Assembly: GCF_026341515.1 (NCBI RefSeq)
Contig: NZ_JAPEOK010000001.1
Span: forward strand, 1,178,001-1,242,000
Origin: Streptomyces sp. NBC_00878
GTDB lineage: Bacteria; Actinomycetota; Actinomycetes; Streptomycetales; Streptomycetaceae
Reading direction: 5' to 3'
Length of the DNA stretch: 64,000 bases
Within the stretch, counting starts at the first letter, position 1. Every line of letters starts with the position of its first letter. This document shows, piece after piece, positions 1-9,388 of the stretch. Below the pieces are notes generated by a model that saw only the letters and a list, made by a program, of their open reading frames with translations, was not told where the DNA came from and made no database searches. A program made the position numbers and the translations under genes.

Positions 1-160
1 GCACCGGGTCGGGTTGCGGCCCGCCCGGCCGGTGGTGCGGCTGGAGCGGGAAGTCCGGGCCGGGGGTGGGGTGTTGGTGCACAACTATGGGCATGGTGGG
101 GCGGGGGTGACGGTGGCTTGGGGGTGTGCGCTTGCCGTGGCCGGGCTTGCCTCCGGCTGA
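1..160 (+). CDS. D-amino-acid oxidase, C-terminal end (partial)
   Basis: Only the last 52 codons are in the window; the reading frame starts at base 2 and ends at TGA 158-160. The translation contains [15 protein letters not shown] followed by [18 protein letters not shown], which is the C-terminal signature of the DAO family (FAD-dependent deamination of neutral D-amino acids to 2-oxo acids, ammonia and peroxide). The conserved RPxRP and HNYGHGG blocks contribute FAD and substrate contacts in the family. A perfect GC-rich hairpin follows 6 bp after the stop. D-aspartate oxidase or another DAO-fold amine oxidase is the main alternative, because the substrate-deciding part lies outside the window. 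Confidence 0.85.
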   Translation, partial: HRVGLRPARPVVRLEREVRAGGGVLVHNYGHGGAGVTVAWGCALAVAGLASG

Positions 161-165
161 ACGCC

Positions 166-196
166 CGGCGGGGCGCCCTCGTAGGGCGCCCCGCCG
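166..196. terminator. Perfect 14-bp GC hairpin terminator
   Basis: CGGCGGGGCGCCCT at 166-179 pairs perfectly with AGGGCGCCCCGCCG at 183-196 around a 3-base loop. It lies 6 bp after the DAO stop and before the convergent BCCT gene, so it probably ends transcription from both sides. There is no U-tract, as is common in Streptomyces. Confidence 0.75.
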
Positions 197-212
197 AAAG
201 GGTCGTATGTTG

Positions 213-256
213 ACTGCGGGTTCGCCGTGGCTGGTCGCGCAGTTCCCCGCGCCCCT
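213..256. repeat. Dispersed intergenic repeat, family A
   Basis: The core CTGGTCGCGCAGTTCCCC followed by GCGCCCCT recurs at 7212-7238 and 35715-35742. A partly inverted copy at 35777-35795 forms a long hairpin with the last. All copies lie just downstream of genes. Confidence 0.7.
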
Positions 257-270
257 AAAAACCTGCCCGC

Positions 271-1986
271 TCAGCTGTGGTCGTGGCCCAGTGGGTCGCC
301 CTCCGTTTCTGTGCCCGCGCCCGGGCCGACCCTGATCTCGAATTCGCCGTCGTACTTCTTGTGGCCCTCGATCACGGCCAGTTCGACGGCCTCGGAGCCC
401 ATTTCGCCGCGCACGATGACCGGGTCTCTGCGCAGGTCGCGCATGAGGGCGATACACATGCCGATCATCACGAGGACGAAGGGCGCGGCGGCCAGGATCG
501 TGAGGTTCTGCAGGCCTTGGAGCGCGTCGCCCTCGGTGCCGACGAGCAGCATGATGGCGGCGACGGCGCCGGTCACCACGCCCCAGAACACCACGACGAA
601 GCGGCCGGGTTCGAGGGCGCCCTTCTGGGAGAGCGTGCCCATCACGATGGACGCGGCGTCGGCTCCGGAGACGAAGAAGATGCCGACGAGGATCATCACG
701 AGCAGGCTGGTCACGGTCGCGATGGGGAACTCCTGCAGGACGCCGAAGAGTTGGCCCTCTGGGGTCGACTCGCCACCGAGCGCGCCGCCCTCCTTCAGCT
801 TCATCGCCGTACCGCCGAAGATCGCGAACCAGACGAGGCTGACCGTGCTGGGCACGAGGATGACGCCGCCGACGAACTGCCGGATGGTGCGACCGCGGCT
901 GATGCGGGCGATGAACATGCCGACGAAGGGCGTCCAGGAGATCCACCACGCCCAGTAGAAGACGGTCCAGCTGCCCAGCCAGTCCGCGACGCCCTCGCCG
1001 CCGCTGGCCTCGGTGCGGCCGGCGAGCTGGGGCAGGTCACCCAGGTAGGAGAAGATCGAGGTGGGCAGCAGGTCGAGGACGATGATCGTGGGGCCCGCGA
1101 TGAACACGAACACGGCCAGCACCAGCGCGAGCACCATGTTGATGTTGGACAGCCACTGGATGCCCTTCTCGATGCCGGAGACGGCCGAGGCGACGAAGGC
1201 CACCGTCAGGACGGCGATGATCGCGACGAGCAGACCGTCGCTCACCTTGTCCAGCCAGTCCAGCTCGGTGAATCCGGAGCCGATCTGGAGGGCGCCGAGG
1301 CCCAGTGATGCCGCCGAGCCGAAGACGGTGGCGATGATCGCGAGGATGTCGATCGCCCGGCCGATGTTGCCGTTCGCGTGCTTCTCCCCGATGAGCGGGG
1401 TGAAGACCGCGCTGATCGTCTGGCGGCGGCGCTTGCGGAAGGTGCTGTAGGCGATGGCGAGGCCGACCACCGCGTAGATCGCCCACGGGTGCAGCGTCCA
1501 GTGGAAGAGGGTGGTGGCCATCGCCGTCTCCATGCGCTCGGCGGAGTCGGCGGGGCTGGTGCCCGGTGGTGGGGTCGTGTAGTGCGAGAGGGGCTCGCTC
1601 ACGCCGTAGAACATCAGGCCGATGCCCATGCCGGCGCTGAACATCATCGCGATCCAGGACACCGTGCGGAACTCGGGCTCCTCGCCCTCGGCGCCGAGGT
1701 GGATCCTGCCGTAGCGGCTGATCGCCAGCCACAGCGCGAAAACCACGAAGCACGAGGCGGCCAGCATGAACGCCCAGCCGCCGTTGTGGATCAGGCCTTT
1801 GAGCATCTTGCTGGAGGCGCTCTGCAAGGAGTCGGTGCCGGCCGACCCCCAGATCACGAAGGCGACGGTGATGGCGGCGGTGACGCCGAACACCACCCGG
1901 TCGGTGTCGCGTGCGGGGGTTCCGGGAATGCCGGGAATGCCCGAAGGGTCTTCCCGGCCTCCCCTTTTCTTCAGGTCTTCAGTCAT
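271..1986 (-). CDS. BCCT-family betaine/choline/carnitine transporter
   Basis: A 571-residue multi-pass membrane protein. Sodium- or proton-coupled BCCT carriers import quaternary ammonium osmolytes such as glycine betaine. The glycine-rich GMGIGLMFYGVSEPL segment lies near residue 120. The tryptophan-rich family signature (SWTVFYWAWWISWTPFVG) near residue 320 is followed by ARISRGRTIR. There are about twelve hydrophobic segments and a charged C-terminal tail. I chose ATG at 1986 because GGGGAAGG sits 8 bases upstream; an in-frame GTG at 1995 would have its Shine-Dalgarno too close. The gene converges on the DAO gene. Substrate cannot be decided from sequence. Confidence 0.9.
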   Translation of the reverse strand: MTEDLKKRGGREDPSGIPGIPGTPARDTDRVVFGVTAAITVAFVIWGSAGTDSLQSASSKMLKGLIHNGGWAFMLAASCFVVFALWLAISRYGRIHLGAEGEEPEFRTVSWIAMMFSAGMGIGLMFYGVSEPLSHYTTPPPGTSPADSAERMETAMATTLFHWTLHPWAIYAVVGLAIAYSTFRKRRRQTISAVFTPLIGEKHANGNIGRAIDILAIIATVFGSAASLGLGALQIGSGFTELDWLDKVSDGLLVAIIAVLTVAFVASAVSGIEKGIQWLSNINMVLALVLAVFVFIAGPTIIVLDLLPTSIFSYLGDLPQLAGRTEASGGEGVADWLGSWTVFYWAWWISWTPFVGMFIARISRGRTIRQFVGGVILVPSTVSLVWFAIFGGTAMKLKEGGALGGESTPEGQLFGVLQEFPIATVTSLLVMILVGIFFVSGADAASIVMGTLSQKGALEPGRFVVVFWGVVTGAVAAIMLLVGTEGDALQGLQNLTILAAAPFVLVMIGMCIALMRDLRRDPVIVRGEMGSEAVELAVIEGHKKYDGEFEIRVGPGAGTETEGDPLGHDHS

Positions 1987-2073
1987 CCGCGGCACCTTCC
2001 CCTGGAAGCCATGGGTACGCCTCTTCCTCGCATGCCCTACGGCCTACCACAGGTGCCGCCGGTCTTAACCGCC

Positions 2074-3399
2074 TCAGCAGTCGGTATCGGGCTCCCCGAC
2101 TGTGAGGTGGTAGGGCGCGTGTTCGTCGAGGAGCAGCGGGACCAGGGCACGCAGGGGCTGGCGCAGCGGGACCTGGACACCCTCGGCGTCCTGCCGCGCC
2201 CTGACCCCGTGGAGGGCCAGTTCGTCCTTGAGGTCCGCGTACTGACCGGCCGTCAGCCGGTAGGCGCAGGGCGGGTCCTGGAGGATCTCGGACGGCTCGG
2301 CCGGATCGTTGTCGGCGCCGCCGACGTAGACCGGTCCGCTGTCCCGGTAACCGGCCAGCCGGGCCGCCGAAGTGGCCGTCCCGATCCGGGCGCGCCGCTC
2401 GTCCGTGAAGGTGAACAACCCGTCCAGGGCAGCGAGTTGGGAGTGGACGCGGCGGCGGTTGTTGAGTGCGTCGTCGGCCTTCTCGGCGTCCGTGAGGGGG
2501 TCGACGCGGCTCTCGATGAGCAGCCCGACACCGTGTTTGACGCCGGTCATGTTCCGCAGGATCCGCTCCTGTCCGTCGCCCGCGACCTGCTGGATCGGGT
2601 CACCGGTCACGGGGTCGGTCCAGATGCCGTACGTACCGGTCGAGTACCCCTCCGCCTGGGCCGCGGGCCGTACGTACGCCTGTGACAGGGTCTGTGCCTC
2701 GTCGTGCACGGCGGCGTCGGTGTTGAGGTTGCGCGGCCAGAGGTCGAAGAGGTCCTTGTCGTAGTACGGGGGTGTGGCTCCGTATTCGTGCAGGTCGTAG
2801 GCCACGTCGGGCTCGCGGTCGCGGACGACGGCGGCCATGGCGCGGGCCTCGGCCGTCTGCAGCGCGAGGTGGTCGCGGTTGATGTCGAAGCCGTCGCTGT
2901 TGCCGCGGGTGTCGGCGGCCCGGCCGTCCGGGTTGGCGGTGGGCACGACGAGCACCGTGGTGCGGTCGAGGAACCTCCGCGTGGCGGCGTCCTGCGCGTA
3001 CGCGAGGTCGCGGACCGTGGTGAGACAGGCCTCGCGCCCGGACGGTTCGTCGCCGTGCTGGCTGCACACGAGAAGTACCGTGTTGGCCGCGTGCCCGCTG
3101 TCGGCGTCATCGGCGCTGCCTGCACTGCCTGCGGCGCCGCCTGCGCCGCCGATGCGTACGAGCTGGAGCGGGCGGTCCTGTTTCGTCGTGCCGATCCGGG
3201 TGATCGACACGCGGTCGCTCGCCCCGTCGACGGCGGCGAGGAAGTCCTGCTCCTCCGGCTGGGTGGTCCAGCGTGCGCCGTCGGTCCGCTCGAATCCGGT
3301 ACGGGGCGGAGTCTCGGCCGCGTGGGCCGGCACGGTCAGCAGGGGCGCGGTGAGTAACGCCGCCGTCAGCGCGACGGCGGCGGTCCGGCGGGGCGTCAT
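2074..3399 (-). CDS. Secreted M14 zinc carboxypeptidase
   Basis: A 441-residue exported metallopeptidase of the carboxypeptidase A fold. The N-terminus is a Sec signal ([11 protein letters not shown]..., cleavage near AHA-AE). The zinc-binding HxxE is seen in [14 protein letters not shown], and the third zinc ligand is probably the His of [22 protein letters not shown] precedes it, as in the family. The start ATG at 3399 overlaps the stop of the upstream dipeptidyl-peptidase gene (ATGA), so the two are translationally coupled. Together they would strip residues from both ends of extracellular peptides, including proline-containing ones. A longer open frame through the upstream gene is a shadow. 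Confidence 0.85.
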   Translation of the reverse strand: MTPRRTAAVALTAALLTAPLLTVPAHAAETPPRTGFERTDGARWTTQPEEQDFLAAVDGASDRVSITRIGTTKQDRPLQLVRIGGAGGAAGSAGSADDADSGHAANTVLLVCSQHGDEPSGREACLTTVRDLAYAQDAATRRFLDRTTVLVVPTANPDGRAADTRGNSDGFDINRDHLALQTAEARAMAAVVRDREPDVAYDLHEYGATPPYYDKDLFDLWPRNLNTDAAVHDEAQTLSQAYVRPAAQAEGYSTGTYGIWTDPVTGDPIQQVAGDGQERILRNMTGVKHGVGLLIESRVDPLTDAEKADDALNNRRRVHSQLAALDGLFTFTDERRARIGTATSAARLAGYRDSGPVYVGGADNDPAEPSEILQDPPCAYRLTAGQYADLKDELALHGVRARQDAEGVQVPLRQPLRALVPLLLDEHAPYHLTVGEPDTDC

Positions 3400-5414
3400 C
3401 AGTGGGTGCCTCCGGGTACGCGGTGTGTGGCGCGCGGCTCGCCGACGCCTTCGAGGGTGGCGTCGGGGGTGACGTACGTCGATCCCTCGGTGGCACGGGT
3501 GAAGGCGGCGGCCCCGCCGACGAGCGGCACACTGGCCTTCGTGCGCGCGAGGTCGAGAGCGAGGGTCGGCGTGCTCGACTGGGGGTCCCCCCAGCTCGAG
3601 CGAAGCCGAGAGCCTGGGGGAGGGTCGATGAGGCCCTGGTCGGTACCGGCGACGATCAGCGCGAGGCGGTGACCGGCCGGGACGACGTGGTCGCTCGCGT
3701 GCAGGTCGAGGGTGATGGTGTAGCGCTTGCCCGGGGTGAGCGGTTCGCCCTTGGCGTCGGAGGCGTGGTTGCCGAGGTCGGCCCAACCGCGGCTGAACAC
3801 CGTGTAGTCGACGTCCGCGGTCTTGGCCCGCGTCTCCTTGAAGCAGGAGCTGTCGCCGGTGGTGCTCGGGCCCCAGCAGGTGCGGTCGGTGAGGGTGGTG
3901 ATGCCCTCGCCCGTGGTGGCGTAGTCGCGGATCGTGTCCGGGCCGAGGTCGACCAGGACCGCGGTGAGATGGGCGGTCGACGTGCTCGGGGTGGCGGTGA
4001 CGGTCACCTTGGAGGAACCGGACAGACGGACGTCGCGCGTCAGCGGCTTGGTGGTGAATCCGGCCTTGGCGGACGTGGACTGGTCGATCTGGGCGGCCCA
4101 GGCGGTCTCGTCCTGCCGCGGGTCGTCGGTGAAGGTCTCGGTGCCCGAGCCGGTACGCAGTCCGAGGGTGCCGACGCCCGCCTGCTCGCCCTTGCCCGGG
4201 CGCAGGTTCACGGTGCCGGTGGCGCCCGGCGGCCAGACGTTCGAGGTGACCCACTGGTCGGGGGCGCGCTCGATGTCGGCCATCGGTTCGTCGTCGATGC
4301 CGTTGTCGTAGCCGAGGAGTTCGTGGTCGAACCAGCGGTGCAGGGTGTCGGCCCAGGCGGCGCGGCGGAAGTCGAAGGGGTCGACGTGACCGGTCTGGGA
4401 CAACCAGATCTTTCGGTCGACACCGTTCTCGGCGAGGCCGTCCCACCACTGGCCGAAGTGCTTCGGGCGGACGTTGAGGTCCTGCATGCCGTGGATGACG
4501 AAGACGCTGGCGTCGACCTTGCGGACGTCCTTCACGTAGTCGCGCTCGGTCCACAGCTTCGTCCAGTCGCCGGTGCGCGGGGCCCCGTCGACGAGTTTCT
4601 GCTGGACGGCGGCGCACCTGGCGCGGGCGTCGGGGCTCTCGACGTAGTCGGACAGCCACTCGGGGCCCGAGTCGTAGAGGGGGGCGCCCTTGGCGAAGTA
4701 GTAGTCGTACCAGGAGGAGATGGCGGCTATGGGGACGATCGTCTCCAGGCCCTCGACTCCGGTGGCGGCCACGCCGTTGGCGATCGTGCCGTCGTAGCTC
4801 TTGCCGATCATGCCGGTCTTGCCGTTGGTCCAGCCGGCCTTGGCCTTCGCGGTCCCCGTACGGGAGGTGTAGCCCTTGGCACGGCCGTTCAGCCAGTCGA
4901 CGACGGCCTTCGCGGACTGGACGTCGGAGCGTCCGCCTACGTCCACACAGCCGTCGGAGCGGTTGGTCCCGGCGAGGTCGACGGCGACGAAGGCGTAGCC
5001 GCGCGGCACGAAGTAGTTGTCGTAGTAGAGCGGCATCTGGACGACGTTGCCGTTCGCGTCGTACGTCTTCTTCTGGCTCTCGTTGCCGCGCCCGCAGCAG
5101 GAGTAGTACGGGCTGGCATCCATGATCACGGGGATCTCGCGGCCCTGCTGGGCGGGTTCGCGCGGGCGGACGATGTCGACGGCGACCCGGTCGGACTTCC
5201 CGTCGCTGTCGCCGTCCAGCCCGGTGTCCACCCAGACGGACTCGCGGATCGCGTTCTCGTACGAGTAGACGGGGGCACTCGCCCGCGGGGCGCTGTCGGC
5301 GGTCGCAGTGTGGGCGGTGACCGGAGTGAGGAGCGTGGCCATCAGGGCGGCGGTGGCCGCCGTGGCGAGCGATCTCCAGATGGTGAAGCGCTTGTAGCGC
5401 GCAGGTGTCCGCAT
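3399..5414 (-). CDS. Secreted Xaa-Pro dipeptidyl-peptidase (S15 family)
   Basis: A 671-residue exported serine peptidase expected to release N-terminal X-Pro dipeptides. It has a signal peptide (residues 1-40, ending near ATA-DS) and an alpha/beta-hydrolase core with the nucleophile in [12 protein letters not shown]. The Asp/His region includes [10 protein letters not shown] and [10 protein letters not shown] beta-sandwich X-Pro C-terminal domain begins near residue 370. Near residue 605 the protein carries [15 protein letters not shown], encoded by a short GC-rich element (3579-3624) that resembles one disrupting the gene at 30168. Here the element keeps the frame. First gene of a two-gene operon with the M14 peptidase. 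Confidence 0.88.
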   Translation of the reverse strand: MRTPARYKRFTIWRSLATAATAALMATLLTPVTAHTATADSAPRASAPVYSYENAIRESVWVDTGLDGDSDGKSDRVAVDIVRPREPAQQGREIPVIMDASPYYSCCGRGNESQKKTYDANGNVVQMPLYYDNYFVPRGYAFVAVDLAGTNRSDGCVDVGGRSDVQSAKAVVDWLNGRAKGYTSRTGTAKAKAGWTNGKTGMIGKSYDGTIANGVAATGVEGLETIVPIAAISSWYDYYFAKGAPLYDSGPEWLSDYVESPDARARCAAVQQKLVDGAPRTGDWTKLWTERDYVKDVRKVDASVFVIHGMQDLNVRPKHFGQWWDGLAENGVDRKIWLSQTGHVDPFDFRRAAWADTLHRWFDHELLGYDNGIDDEPMADIERAPDQWVTSNVWPPGATGTVNLRPGKGEQAGVGTLGLRTGSGTETFTDDPRQDETAWAAQIDQSTSAKAGFTTKPLTRDVRLSGSSKVTVTATPSTSTAHLTAVLVDLGPDTIRDYATTGEGITTLTDRTCWGPSTTGDSSCFKETRAKTADVDYTVFSRGWADLGNHASDAKGEPLTPGKRYTITLDLHASDHVVPAGHRLALIVAGTDQGLIDPPPGSRLRSSWGDPQSSTPTLALDLARTKASVPLVGGAAAFTRATEGSTYVTPDATLEGVGEPRATHRVPGGTH
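3579..3624. repeat. Short GC-rich element inside the dipeptidyl-peptidase gene (family C, copy 1)
   Basis: The segment runs TGGGGGTCCCCCC, then CTCGAGCGAAGCCGAG (an imperfect palindrome), then CTGGGGGAGGG. It is read in frame as about 15 extra residues in the host protein. The same boxes occur in the element at 30703-30757. Probably a non-autonomous palindromic repeat; no transposase is present. Confidence 0.65.
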
Positions 5415-5630
5415 GCGCGGAAGGTACTCCGGTCAACTCCTGTGCAAAAGAGGGCCGATTGGGGTGCGGGGACGTTCGGCCGCGGGGTGGCTTGAAACGT
5501 GCGTGGGGCGAGGTCTCTCATGTCGGCCGAATGGCGATCGTGTGACACGAGCGGCCATGGACAGGGGTGGGAGCACAGGGAATGAATAGGCTCCGAACAG
5601 ACTTCGTGCCCCAACGACTTGGAGCTTGAC

Positions 5631-7124
5631 GTGCACCGCAGACTCATCGCCCCGGGCGCGCTCGCGGCCTCCCTGCTGCTGGCGATCCCGGCATCGGCGG
5701 CTGACTTCTCGCCCGGGGCACCGGGCATCGGCGACCCGTACTACCCGGCCTACGGCAACGGCGGATACGACGTCTCCCACTACGATCTCCGGCTCACGTA
5801 CCAGCCGACGACGGACCGGCTGGAGGGCACGGCGACCCTTCTGGCCAAAACCACGCAGGACCTCTCGCGCTTCAATCTGGACTTTCTGCTCGACGTGAGC
5901 GAGGTGCGGGTGAACGGCACGAAGGCGTCGTTCACCGCCTCGGGCGAGCACGAGTTGGAGATCACGCCTAAGAACCCGCTGCCCAAGGGCACGGCCGTCA
6001 CGGTCGTGGTGCGCTACAGCGGGGTGCCGTCCACGAAGAAGGCGTACGGGTTCACCAGCTGGCACCGCACGCCGGACGGCGGGGTCGGGGCGAACGAGCC
6101 CGAGGCGGCCTGGTGGTGGTTTCCCAGCAACGACCATCCGCTGGACAAGGCCACGTATGACGTCTCGGTCGCCGTGCCCGACGGCTCGCAGGCGATCTCC
6201 AACGGCACGCTGCAGTCGGTGAGTTCGCGGGCGGGCTGGACGCGTTACAGCTGGCGGTCCAACAAGCCGCAGGCCACGTATCTCGCCACGCTGGCGGTCG
6301 GGAAGTTCGACCTCACGACCGGGACGTCGGAGAGCGGCATCCCGATCGTCAACGCGTACAGCAAGGATCTGGGCGACAACTACGGGGCGGCGCGAGCGAG
6401 CCTGGAGCGGACCGGGGAGGTCGCGGACTGGCTCTCCGAGTACTTCGGGCCTTATCCGTTCAATGCGCTGGGTGGGTACGTGCCGAACACGAACACCGGG
6501 TACGCGCTGGAGACGCAGACCCGGCCGTTCTACAGCCCGCGGCAGTTCGCGAGCGGTACGAACGTGTCTGTGGTTGTGCACGAACTGGCCCACCAGTGGT
6601 ACGGCGACTACGTGTCCGTCACCGGGTGGAAGGACATCTGGATCAACGAGGGCTTCGCCCGGTACGCGCAGTGGCTGTGGTCGGAGCACGAGGGTGAGGG
6701 GACGGCGCAGGAGATCGCGGACTATGTGTACGCGTCGCGGGCTGCCGACGATCCCTTCTGGACCGTCAAGCCGGGCGATCCCGGGCCGGAGAACCAGTTC
6801 CACATCGCCGTGTACGACCGTGGGGCGCTGGCGTTGCAGGCGCTGCGGAACGAGATCGGGGACGAGGCGTTCTTCGCCACCCTGAAGGGGTGGCCGCAGC
6901 GGTACGGGCATGGGAACGCGACGGTGGGTGACTTCGTGAAGTACGCGGAGGAGGTGTCGGGGCAGCCGCTCGCGTCGTTGTTCGACACGTGGCTGTACCA
7001 GGCGTCGAAGCCGGGGGCGCCGGCCGCGCGGGCTGTGTCGATCGCGCCTGGGTCGAAGGGGGTTCCTGTGCGGCCGAAGTCGTGGAAGAAGATCGCGGCG
7101 ACGAACTCCGTTCACGAGGGGTAG
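5631..7124 (+). CDS. Secreted M1-family zinc aminopeptidase
   Basis: A 497-residue exported aminopeptidase. GTG at 5631 is preferred over a TTG at 5619 because GGAG lies 6 bases upstream and translation then begins with a clean signal peptide (MHRRLIAPGALAASLLLAIP, cleavage near ASA-AD). The gluzincin motif HELAHQW, with the second glutamate 18 residues later in INEGFARY, is intact. The exopeptidase loop reads GYALETQ in place of GAMEN, as in the actinobacterial secreted subfamily. It stops shortly after the M1 catalytic region and has no ERAP-like C-terminal domain. Divergent from the dipeptidyl-peptidase operon across 216 bp; the three genes form a peptide-scavenging group. Confidence 0.88.
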   Translation: MHRRLIAPGALAASLLLAIPASAADFSPGAPGIGDPYYPAYGNGGYDVSHYDLRLTYQPTTDRLEGTATLLAKTTQDLSRFNLDFLLDVSEVRVNGTKASFTASGEHELEITPKNPLPKGTAVTVVVRYSGVPSTKKAYGFTSWHRTPDGGVGANEPEAAWWWFPSNDHPLDKATYDVSVAVPDGSQAISNGTLQSVSSRAGWTRYSWRSNKPQATYLATLAVGKFDLTTGTSESGIPIVNAYSKDLGDNYGAARASLERTGEVADWLSEYFGPYPFNALGGYVPNTNTGYALETQTRPFYSPRQFASGTNVSVVVHELAHQWYGDYVSVTGWKDIWINEGFARYAQWLWSEHEGEGTAQEIADYVYASRAADDPFWTVKPGDPGPENQFHIAVYDRGALALQALRNEIGDEAFFATLKGWPQRYGHGNATVGDFVKYAEEVSGQPLASLFDTWLYQASKPGAPAARAVSIAPGSKGVPVRPKSWKKIAATNSVHEG

Positions 7125-7327
7125 CGCTCCGCGGGGGGCGGGGAATGGCGCGAGTGGGCTTGTGCGGGTGCGGGTGGGCTTGTGCCGGTGGGCTGGTGCG
7201 GGTTGATTTGGGCTGGTCGCGCAGTTCCCCGCGCCCCTTTAGCGGCGCGTTTGTTGGGGCCCGCCACCCTGCAGGGGCGGTCACCCTGCGGGGGCAGCCG
7301 CCTTGCAGGGGCGGCCCCGACAAAGGC
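7125..7327. repeat. Intergenic space with repeat family A and a short tandem repeat
   Basis: No gene is seen. A family A copy lies at 7212-7238. After it, about 7261-7317, three imperfect copies of an 18-20 bp unit (CACCCTGCAGGGGCGG-like) follow. The space separates convergent genes and probably contains their terminators. Confidence 0.6.
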
Positions 7328-7819
7328 CTAAGCGCGACCTGGTCTCGGCTCCACCGGGGTGGTGATGCGTTCTCCCACCACTCGGCTTGCCAGGTTCGAG
7401 GCCAGCTCCGAGACGGACATGCGGAGTTCGGTCTCGGCCGCGGCGAAGTCGGCCTCGATGCGGGCGCGGCCCTCGGCCACGAGGGCGTCGCGTTCGCGTT
7501 GGGCTTCGGCGCGCGTGGCCGTTATGACGGCGGTGCCCTGCTCGAAGGCCTGCTGCCGGATCCTGGCCGCGTCATGCCGGGCAGCGGCCAGCTCTGCCTC
7601 CGCCTCGGCTCTTTTCTCCGCGGCACGGGCTCGAATCGCCTCGGCCCGTTCGGTAACACCTCTGGTGGCCTCGTCCCGCGCGTCGAGTGCCCGTTGCATC
7701 CGGGGCAGCACGCGGACGAAGAAGAGGAAGACGGATGCGAACACCAGCAACGCGTAGCAGAGGTCCTGGACCTTCGGATTGAGGGGGCCAATGGGGTAAG
7801 GAATGAGATCCATGGCCAT
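7328..7819 (-). CDS. Orphan ATP-synthase subunit b-like protein
   Basis: 163 residues with the layout of F0 subunit b: one membrane segment near the N-terminus (about residues 18-37, CYALLVFASVFLFFVRVLP), then a long charged helix rich in Ala, Arg and Glu predicted to be coiled coil, for example AEAIRARAAEKRAEAEAELAAA. In ATP synthase this stalk binds delta and the F1 head. No other atp gene is nearby, so it is a paralogue outside the operon. Start could be ATG 7819 or ATG 7813; neither has a convincing Shine-Dalgarno. A DivIVA-like or scaffold role cannot be excluded. Confidence 0.65.
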   Translation of the reverse strand: MAMDLIPYPIGPLNPKVQDLCYALLVFASVFLFFVRVLPRMQRALDARDEATRGVTERAEAIRARAAEKRAEAEAELAAARHDAARIRQQAFEQGTAVITATRAEAQRERDALVAEGRARIEADFAAAETELRMSVSELASNLASRVVGERITTPVEPRPGRA

Positions 7820-7934
7820 GACTTACCCGCTCATGCGTGCGCATCAACGCACATCTGCGCCAGTGTTGACCGAAAGTCACCGGTTGGGCGAAAGCCATTG
7901 TCGGTGCGACAGGCGCCGGTTGAACGAACTCCGC

Positions 7935-8414
7935 TCAGTCCCCGTGGTCGTACACCGTCACCGCGATCCCCCTCCCGATGAGCCGCTCGGTTATCAGCGG
8001 CTCCACGCGTGACCATTTCCCGCCCGCGAGCCCGCATCCGATGCGCGGCATGTGCACGGACGCGCCGAGCTCGACCGCCCGGTCCGCCAGGGGGACGAGC
8101 GCCGCGTCGATCGCCTCGTACCGGACGGGCACACCCTTGCTCCCGGTCTTCGTTCCCCGCTGGCCGATCATGTTGGCCACCCATACGTACCGGTCGACCT
8201 TCACGAACTGGGTCGCGCCCAGGCCGAAGTCATTGCCCGCGCGCTCGCGGTGCCAGCGGCGGTAGGCCGTCTCCGGCTCGGGCCACCGGTTCGACAGAGC
8301 GAGCACGAAGCCCTTGCCCCAGCCCCCGATGTCGTTGCAGACATGGGCGATCACCTTGACGCCCTTGCCCAGCGGGACCGTGGCGTCGCCCCGGACGTAC
8401 GTGATCTCCGACAT
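7935..8414 (-). CDS. Macro-domain protein (ADP-ribose binding/hydrolysing, TARG1/ALC1-like)
   Basis: A 159-residue stand-alone macro domain. It begins MSEITYVRGDATVPLGKG and has the family blocks IAHVCNDIGGWGKGFVLALS, VWVANMIGQRG and MPRIGCGLAGGKW. Members bind ADP-ribose, and some remove it from proteins, nucleic acids or O-acetyl-ADP-ribose. ATG at 8414 was chosen because it starts exactly at the domain and has GGTGG 5 bases upstream; the open frame extends further without homology. Cellular target unknown. Confidence 0.8.
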   Translation of the reverse strand: MSEITYVRGDATVPLGKGVKVIAHVCNDIGGWGKGFVLALSNRWPEPETAYRRWHRERAGNDFGLGATQFVKVDRYVWVANMIGQRGTKTGSKGVPVRYEAIDAALVPLADRAVELGASVHMPRIGCGLAGGKWSRVEPLITERLIGRGIAVTVYDHGD

Positions 8415-8584
8415 GACGCCACCGTACGGACCGCCACTGACAATCGGGGGTGGCAGTCGGCCTCGCGGGCTCCCCAGGGGGCGCTCAGGGGGTCCGGTTT
8501 CCGGACTGCTTCTACCGTGCAGGTGAGACAGCAATACTGTTGCACCGCAGTGGTGTGGCAGATGCGGTAACCGAAGGAGCGGTC

Positions 8585-9337
8585 ATGGCGACGGACATCG
8601 AGGAGCCGACGCTCACGGTTGACGAGCTGGCCGCGCGGGCGGGGGTCACGGTACGGACCGTGCGGTTCTACGGCACCAAGGGGTTGCTGCCCCCACCCGT
8701 GATCGGGCCTCGGCGGGTGGGGCACTACAGCCAGGAACATCTGTCGCGGCTCGCCCTCATCGAGGAGTTGCAGCACCAGGGGATGACGCTGGCCGCGATC
8801 GAGCGCTATGTGCAGCAGCTGCCGGAGGGGCTCAGCGCCCATGACCTGGCCATCCACCGGGCCGTGGTCGCCTCCTGGGCGCCGGACTCGGCGGAGGACA
8901 TGAACCGGGCGGAGCTCGAACGACGGGCGGGGCGGCCGCTGAGCGAGGGGGACGTGGACCGGCTCGTGGCGATGAGCGTCGTCAGGGTGGCCCGGGCGGA
9001 CAGGGCGTACAGGGCGGACGGGGGCGTCAAGGAGGCGGGCGTCCCGGACTCGTACCGCGTCGATCTGGGGTTGCTGCGGCTCGGCGTCCAGCTCCTCGAC
9101 GTACCGATCGCGCACGAGACGATCCTCGCCGCGCGCACGGTCCTGCTGGAGCACACGCGCGCCGCGGCCCACGAGCTGTCCCTGCTGTTCCGGGACGAGG
9201 TGTCCGAGCGTACGTCCGTCGCTGCGGTGAAGGACCTGTCCGCGGACATGCAACCGCTCGTGGTGCAGGCGCTGTTGACGACCTTTCAGCGGTCCCTGAA
9301 GGAGGAGCTGCGGGAGTGGCTCACCGAGGAGTCCTGA
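8585..9337 (+). CDS. MerR-family transcriptional regulator
   Basis: 250 residues. The N-terminal MerR winged helix (about residues 9-75) reads LTVDELAARAGVTVRTVRFYGTKGLLPPP, then RVGHYSQEHLSRLALIEELQ. A dimerisation helix and a 150-residue effector domain without metal-binding cysteines follow. ATG at 8585 has GAAGGAG 5-11 bases upstream. The upstream 8515-8560 region contains ACAG-N5-CTGT, a weak candidate operator. No obvious target gene adjoins, since the next gene converges. The ligand is unknown. Confidence 0.85.
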   Translation: MATDIEEPTLTVDELAARAGVTVRTVRFYGTKGLLPPPVIGPRRVGHYSQEHLSRLALIEELQHQGMTLAAIERYVQQLPEGLSAHDLAIHRAVVASWAPDSAEDMNRAELERRAGRPLSEGDVDRLVAMSVVRVARADRAYRADGGVKEAGVPDSYRVDLGLLRLGVQLLDVPIAHETILAARTVLLEHTRAAAHELSLLFRDEVSERTSVAAVKDLSADMQPLVVQALLTTFQRSLKEELREWLTEES

Positions 9338-9388
9338 GTCACCGGGCTTCCATACCCCTTCTGTCCCTGCCACTTGCGCCGCTGGCCC

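Noticed and set aside
2074..5436. One 1120-codon minus-strand frame spanning both peptidases
   Set aside because: The first 680 codons are the wrong frame of the dipeptidyl-peptidase; only the part from ATG 3399 is the M14 protein, which has its own signal peptide.
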